Assembly (NCBI GenBank): GCA_041481485.1
Contig: JBGPBY010000320.1
Coordinates: forward strand, 1-8,527
Source: JBGPBY01 sp041481485
Lineage (GTDB): Bacteria > Acidobacteriota > Terriglobia > 20CM-2-55-15
Direction of reading: 5' to 3'
DNA: 8,527 nt
Both the position numbers and the translations under genes were made by a program. How positions within the stretch are numbered: the stretch's first letter is position 1; each line of letters starts with the position of its first letter. Positions 4,957 to 8,527 of this stretch are shown piece after piece. Below the pieces are notes generated by a model that worked only from the letters and a program-made list of their open reading frames with translations, was not told where the DNA came from and did no database searches.

Positions 4957-5679
4957 ATGGGCGAAGAAGAATCCCAGTCGCAGTCAGAACGACGTTCATT
5001 TCTGACTGGTTTGACCGCCGGAGTGTCCACTGTTGTTGCAACTGTTGTGATGGCTGCGGCAACTGCGTCCACGGCGTCTGGACAAACCGCCACAAGCGCG
5101 CCCTGGCAGCCAGGCAGACATGAGCTGGATGACTGGCTCGATAAAGATAAAGCCTCCGTCAAACATCGATTCATTTTCGATACGATGAACCCGGAAGGTT
5201 TTGGACAGGCGATTCTCTACTCCAATAACTATTTTGTGGCGAACCAGAGTGGATACGGTTTGCAAAACTCCGACCTTGCTGTCGTGATTGTGGCGAGACA
5301 CAACTCCACATCATTTGCCTTCAACGACGATATCTGGAAGGAGTACGGCGCAACGATCGCACAACAAGCCAGTTTCATGGATCCCAAAACGAAAATGCCA
5401 CCGACCAGCAACCTTTATCAAGCGACAGGTTACGGATCGGCGCTCACCAGTCTGGGAACTACACTGGACAGCGTGCTGAAACGGGGCGTTCAACTTGCGG
5501 TGTGCCAGATGGCCACACGCAATTTTTCCGGGACACTTGCAAGAGCGGTTGGCGGATCCACCGACACCATCTACAACGAAATTACAGCCAATCTCGTGAC
5601 CAACTCTCACCTGGTTCCGGCTGGAATCGTTGCCGTCAACCGTGCACAGGAGCGAGGGTACTCGTTCGTGCACGCTTAA
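4957..5679 (+). CDS. Tat-exported DsrE-like family protein
   Basis: A 240-residue protein with a twin-arginine signal: ERRSFLTG at 11-18, then a hydrophobic stretch (VSTVVATVVMAAATA) and a likely cleavage after TASG or nearby. The mature part has the DsrE/DsrF-like fold signature: a first strand HRFIFDT (70-76), FGQAILYSNNYF helix, LAVVIVARH strand (107-115), a long insertion, then VQLAVCQMATRNFSG (178-192) with the sole cysteine C183 at the position of the DsrE/F sulfur-carrying Cys, and the end LVPAGIVAVNRAQERGYSF. DsrE-type proteins carry persulfide sulfur in sulfur-relay chains; exported versions are poorly understood. It follows the PTP-like gene with 13 bases between, so a joint envelope role in sulfur or thiol chemistry is inferred. 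Tat export implies folding, perhaps with a cofactor, before transport. Length is larger than cytosolic DsrE (~120) because of the signal, the N-terminal linker and the 116-175 region. Confidence 0.88.
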   Translation: MGEEESQSQSERRSFLTGLTAGVSTVVATVVMAAATASTASGQTATSAPWQPGRHELDDWLDKDKASVKHRFIFDTMNPEGFGQAILYSNNYFVANQSGYGLQNSDLAVVIVARHNSTSFAFNDDIWKEYGATIAQQASFMDPKTKMPPTSNLYQATGYGSALTSLGTTLDSVLKRGVQLAVCQMATRNFSGTLARAVGGSTDTIYNEITANLVTNSHLVPAGIVAVNRAQERGYSFVHA

Positions 5680-5743
5680 AGGATCTCTTTCTACGTGACT
5701 TTTGATGTGATTGCCTTTGGAACTCAATACGAAGGAAATTTCT

Positions 5744-6178
5744 TCAGCGATCGATTCCGTAGTGCTCTTTGACCTTCGCGACGATTTGCGGATCGGTTAG
5801 CCTGTCTGTGGTCTCGACACCGACGATACATTCCGAGAAAGCCGTAGAGTGGTTGAGGCGCTCTCGGAGTTGCAGTTTGGCCTCACCCGGTCCGAAGATG
5901 AAGAGAGTCTGGGGGGATCCAAGCTGCCGAATCACCTCGTCATAGTAGCGATCGAGATGTTCCTCGTAGCGTTGCTCATATTTCTTCTCGCCTCGGCCTC
6001 CTTTCCTCTCACTTCCCCCAGTCTGCGCGCCGTCTGCATCCGGATATGCTGCTCGGCCGGAATAGCGCGCGTGAGGTCCGACTTCCGATTCCAGGGTTTT
6101 GGCGCAGACGCCATTGAGGGAGGCAGTCACGATAACTGCCTTACTGTGATCGATCCAGACACCTACTTTGAGGTTCAT
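5744..6178 (-). CDS. Small eRF1/pelota-related 'translational machinery' family protein
   Basis: ATG 6176-6178 is preceded on the minus strand by AGGAG (6184-6188) at five bases, which fixes the start; the product has 144 residues. It opens MNLKVGVWIDHSKAVIV, has a polar middle (residues 33-75, Gly, Arg, Glu rich, probably disordered), then HLDRYYDEVIRQL, LFIFGPGEAKLQLRERL (92-108) and VGVETTDRLTDPQIVAKVKE (119-138). The order WIDH, GPGEAK, VGVET-D-x-x-TD-x-Q is that of a short bacterial family related to the third domain of archaeo-eukaryotic release factor eRF1/pelota. Such proteins are often found beside stress genes (UspA, Hsp20, P-type ATPases), and a ribosome-linked stress role is suspected but not shown. 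No signal peptide; cytosolic. It converges with the DsrE-like gene, 64 bases apart, and no clear terminator is seen between them. Confidence 0.82.
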   Translation of the reverse strand: MNLKVGVWIDHSKAVIVTASLNGVCAKTLESEVGPHARYSGRAAYPDADGAQTGGSERKGGRGEKKYEQRYEEHLDRYYDEVIRQLGSPQTLFIFGPGEAKLQLRERLNHSTAFSECIVGVETTDRLTDPQIVAKVKEHYGIDR

Positions 6179-6290
6179 GACGGCTCCTATTCTTGAAATA
6201 CCCAAAACGATATTGGACGACGAGTTTCGGGCGACTCCGCGGCAAAGATTCTAGCGACGATCATTCTCAGCCCTGGCAACTTCGTCGACC

Positions 6291-6443
6291 ATGTTTATCA
6301 TTATCCACTGTAACGAAAGCGATTTCGTCAGTCCTTTAGAACCCCTGAGACTTCGGGTTATCCAGGCTCCCCACATCGCGCCAGTAACTGAAGGGGGCGT
6401 TACCGAAGATGAAAAATCGGGAGTTGCACAAATTATGAGGTGA
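6291..6443 (+). CDS. Possible 50-residue ORF, uncertain
   Basis: ATG 6291 to TGA 6441-6443 reads MFIIIHCNESDFVSPLEPLR, LRVIQAPHIAPVTEGG and a polar end GVAQIMR. The composition is reasonable for a protein, but there is no ribosome binding site and no family is recognised. The frame overlaps several short inverted repeats. It may be a remnant or chance; the rest of 6206-6542 holds nothing else I can support. Confidence 0.15.
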   Translation: MFIIIHCNESDFVSPLEPLRLRVIQAPHIAPVTEGGVTEDEKSGVAQIMR

Positions 6444-6474
6444 ACAAGCGAAACGCGCGCCGAGAGGCATCTCG
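6313..6474 (+). repeat. Series of four short inverted repeats upstream of the UspA remnant
   Basis: Four small perfect stems follow one another: ACGAAA/TTTCGT (6313-6328, loop GCGA), AACCC/GGGTT (6340-6359), GTAAC/GTTAC (6384-6403) and CGAGA/TCTCG (6461-6474, loop GGCA). None has a T-run. They could be a structured leader of the former stress gene, operators, or coincidence; each stem is only 5-6 base pairs. Confidence 0.25.
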
Positions 6475-6542
6475 CTGAGACATTAACTTGCCCTCAGATC
6501 AATAAAGGCAATCGGCGTGCGTCCGAATTGCGGAGGCCAATA

Positions 6543-6703
6543 ATGCGCGTTCATAACATCCTTTGCCCGGTCGATTTTGTCCGGTATCCGAGAGCGCCGC
6601 AAAATGTGCGATCTCGTTAGCGAAGACGTTTGGCGCCCGCCTCACGCTTCTTCATGTCCTGGAGCCTGTCGTCCGATGGGGAAGACGGAAGGCTCGGCTT
6701 TAA
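6543..6703 (+). pseudogene. Frameshifted, truncated universal stress protein (UspA family)
   Basis: ATG 6543, with GGAGG at 6532-6536 six bases upstream, starts MRVHNILCPVDF, the classic first strand of UspA proteins. Directly after the DF codons (to 6578) the frame is wrong and would end at a TAG. From 6587 another frame gives SESAAKCAISLAKTFGARL, then TLLHVLEPVV, the expected first helix and second strand. An indel between 6579 and 6586 explains the change. Homology ends after about 45 residues, where TAA 6701-6703 coincides with the end of the convergent ATPase gene, so the ATP-binding G-x2-G-x9-G(S/T) part is missing. The intact ribosome binding site and strand-helix match make this a confident remnant; UspA proteins normally act in the cytosol under stress. 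Confidence 0.77.
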
Positions 6704-8527
6704 CGGTGTTTGATGTGCGCCCGTGACAGTAGTTTAGAATCGCGGGCAATTAAAAAAGACATCGGGACAGCAGTTCCAAGCAACACAAATAGCCAGTCAT
6801 CCCAATGGAGTGGTTGCACGTCAAGGAGTCGGCTGATTGCCGGCGTCTGGATCATCGCAAATGACAGCACGACTGTGCTACTCACAACAATCAAGGCGGC
6901 TGTAGTCCTTAGCCGGCTGAGTATTGCCGTACAGCCCGAGCTAGCGAACGTCAGGACGGCTATGGCCATCGCCCTCGCGTGTTCCACGTTGTGACCGATT
7001 CCCAAACTTCGAAAGTACCCTGTTGCAGTAAACGCAAAAATCAGCAGTCCCACCGCGGCGATGATTGCCCATTCTCCAGGGCCGTAGAACTTGGCCGTTC
7101 GCTGACTGGCTGTTTGGCGGCTTATGGTAGCTGTCGCTGGACTCTCTTGAAATACTAGAAGGGCTGTTGGGTGAATCACCATTTCAAGCCATACGATGTG
7201 AATTGGCAGATACACGAGCGGATAGCCAGCCAGAGGTATCGCCGCAGCGGTCAGCACCAGCGGAATGTGAACAATCAACAGGTATTGGAAGGAGAGCTGA
7301 AGGTTTCTAAACAGTTGTTGCCCTTCCGCAATTGCTGCCACCAAAGTCTGAAAATTGTCATCCACGAGAATTATCGATGCGACTTCCCGGGCACTGCGGG
7401 TTCCGCGTTGTCCCATGGCCACGCCGATGTCGGCCAATTGAAGAGCAGGCACGTCGTTTACTCCATCGCCCGTAACGGCGACGATTTCTCCAGCACCTTT
7501 CAAAGTGCGCACCAGAAGAAGCTTCTGGGCTGGAGTGGCACGCGCAACGACGTCAATATTCTTCATGGCAGCAGTTTCGTTCCTACCAGCCAGATTCTCC
7601 AGTTCATCGCCGGAAACAACATTCGGCGAGGTCCCACCAAGCCCGATCTCGAGCGCCACAGCCCGTGCGGTGGCAGCGTGGTCGCCAGTTACCAGGATGG
7701 TATGAATTCCGGCGGCGCTACATTTGCCAACCGCGTCGCGAACCCCTTCGCGAACAGCGTCTTCAAACGCCAGGAGGCCGGCAAACGAATACCCGTCGGA
7801 AGGCTCTTCCGAGACATTCTCCGAGTTGCAAATCCTGGAAGCCACAGCGATCACCTTGTGACTCCCCTGAGCGAAGGCATTGACTTCCCGGCTCCAGGCC
7901 TCCTGTTCGCTGGCTTTGAGATCGCACATCTTCAAGACGACTTCCGCAGCGCCTTTGCAGACCGCAATGGCCGTCCCTTCCTTATTGCTCGCGATGGTGG
8001 TCTCCCGTTTACGATCCTCGGTGAACGGAAAAGTTGTTATGAATCTGAGCGGTTCCGAACGCGAGCCTGGAGTTGACGCCTCGAACACGGCATGGTCCAG
8101 CGGATCGCCGCTATCTTCGCGAGAGGCCGTCCGTGCCAGAGCAACAACACCTGATTCGTCCACGCCAGCGGCAGTCCGAATGTGTGCCAAACGCAGGCGA
8201 CCCTCTGTGATAGTGCCGGTTTTGTCCGAACAGATCGTCGTTACGCGGCCAATGTTTTCGACTGTCACTGCACGCCGAACCAGTGCTTTCCGCTTTGCGA
8301 GTCGATAGACTCCGACTCCAAGAAAGAACGTGAACGCAACCGGAAATTCTTCCGGTATTGCCGCAGCGGCAAGCGTGACCGCGCTCAGAAGCGCATCGAG
8401 CCAACCGAAGCCCTGGAGCAGCCTTGCAGCAGCGAGACTGATGCACAGGATAGCCGCGGCGGCGAGAAGGACTTTTACCAGACTTCGAATCGCAAGCTGA
8501 AGTGACGTAGTCTCATGGCTCGCGTTG
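6700..8527 (-). CDS. P-type cation-transporting ATPase (C-terminal ~608 residues, start outside window)
   Basis: The minus-strand frame is open from the right edge to TAA 6700-6702. Counting from the first full codon, it shows the TM4 ion-binding motif IPEEFPV (57-63), the phosphorylation motif SDKTGTITEG with D101 (codon 8224-8226), the nucleotide-binding KGA at 191-193, TGDHAATA at 280-287, and the hinge VTGDGVNDVPALQLADIGVA at 351-370. Six membrane segments follow, the usual number for a P2-type pump. TM6 carries IHIVWLEMVIHPTALLVFQ in place of the N-x-x-TDG of Ca2+ pumps, so the ion cannot be named; Ca2+-like divalent or monovalent cations are possible. The actuator domain (TGE) and the first segments are outside the window. 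The enzyme moves cations across the inner membrane using ATP via a phospho-aspartate. Its 3' end meets the UspA remnant tail to tail. All key residues seen are intact. Confidence 0.95.
   Translation of the reverse strand, partial: NASHETTSLQLAIRSLVKVLLAAAAILCISLAAARLLQGFGWLDALLSAVTLAAAAIPEEFPVAFTFFLGVGVYRLAKRKALVRRAVTVENIGRVTTICSDKTGTITEGRLRLAHIRTAAGVDESGVVALARTASREDSGDPLDHAVFEASTPGSRSEPLRFITTFPFTEDRKRETTIASNKEGTAIAVCKGAAEVVLKMCDLKASEQEAWSREVNAFAQGSHKVIAVASRICNSENVSEEPSDGYSFAGLLAFEDAVREGVRDAVGKCSAAGIHTILVTGDHAATARAVALEIGLGGTSPNVVSGDELENLAGRNETAAMKNIDVVARATPAQKLLLVRTLKGAGEIVAVTGDGVNDVPALQLADIGVAMGQRGTRSAREVASIILVDDNFQTLVAAIAEGQQLFRNLQLSFQYLLIVHIPLVLTAAAIPLAGYPLVYLPIHIVWLEMVIHPTALLVFQESPATATISRQTASQRTAKFYGPGEWAIIAAVGLLIFAFTATGYFRSLGIGHNVEHARAMAIAVLTFASSGCTAILSRLRTTAALIVVSSTVVLSFAMIQTPAISRLLDVQPLHWDDWLFVLLGTAVPMSFLIARDSKLLSRAHIKHR

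Noticed and set aside
4701..5174. 157-codon minus-strand frame across the PTP-like/DsrE junction
   Set aside because: Antisense to two well-supported genes, including the Cys loop and the Tat signal.
5731..5745. Palindrome GAAGGAAATTTCTTC between convergent genes as a two-way terminator
   Set aside because: The stem is AT-rich with almost no loop, overlaps the stop codon of the minus-strand gene and has no T-run; too weak to call.
7171..8076. 301-codon plus-strand open frame
   Set aside because: It lies wholly inside the P-type ATPase gene on the other strand, has no recognisable domain, and the ATPase motifs are all intact.

Overview
The window looks like chromosomal DNA of a moderately GC-rich, diderm (Gram-negative type) soil bacterium. 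An Acidobacteriota origin is my best guess, from the combination of Tat-exported and Sec-exported small proteins, an outer-membrane-barrel-like protein, an NhaA antiporter with a structured leader, a UspA remnant, a phosphoribosyltransferase remnant and a P-type cation ATPase. The taxonomic call is inference only. No rRNA, tRNA, CRISPR array or transposase was seen.

Layout. 1-304: the 3' end of a coiled-coil protein, followed by a second protein-like frame. 301-759: a short ORF joining a phosphoribosyltransferase core to what looks like the C-terminal domain of a helix-hairpin-helix protein. 884-1406 (minus): two or three very small ORFs, two of them coupled by a TGATG overlap. 1466-1897: a small exported beta-barrel-like protein. 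1898-2106: two out-of-frame protein-like pieces. 2127-2738: a lipocalin that loses homology at its 3' end and runs out of frame into a DUF2867/SDR C-terminal remnant (2546-2983), itself frameshifted. 3011-3052: a hairpin leader whose loop can pair with the Shine-Dalgarno of nhaA (3056-4216). 4425-5679: a two-gene unit of an exported DUF442/PTP-like protein and a Tat-exported DsrE-like protein. 5744-6178 (minus): a small eRF1/pelota-related 'translational machinery' protein. 6206-6542: mostly non-coding, with short inverted repeats. 6543-6703: a frameshifted 5' remnant of a universal stress protein. 6700-8527 (minus): the C-terminal two thirds of a P-type cation ATPase that continues past the window.

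How it fits together. Intact genes are nhaA, the PTP-like/DsrE pair, the eRF1-like gene and the ATPase. They point to ion homeostasis and envelope sulfur or redox chemistry. Between them lie at least four recognisable decayed or chimeric genes (phosphoribosyltransferase, lipocalin 3' end, DUF2867, UspA), so the region reads as an eroding stress-response island in which a few genes are still kept. The two most interesting points are the nhaA leader, which could be an alkali-metal (nhaA-I type) riboswitch, and the exported DUF442-DsrE pair, whose Cys loop has rhodanese length and could be a periplasmic sulfur relay.
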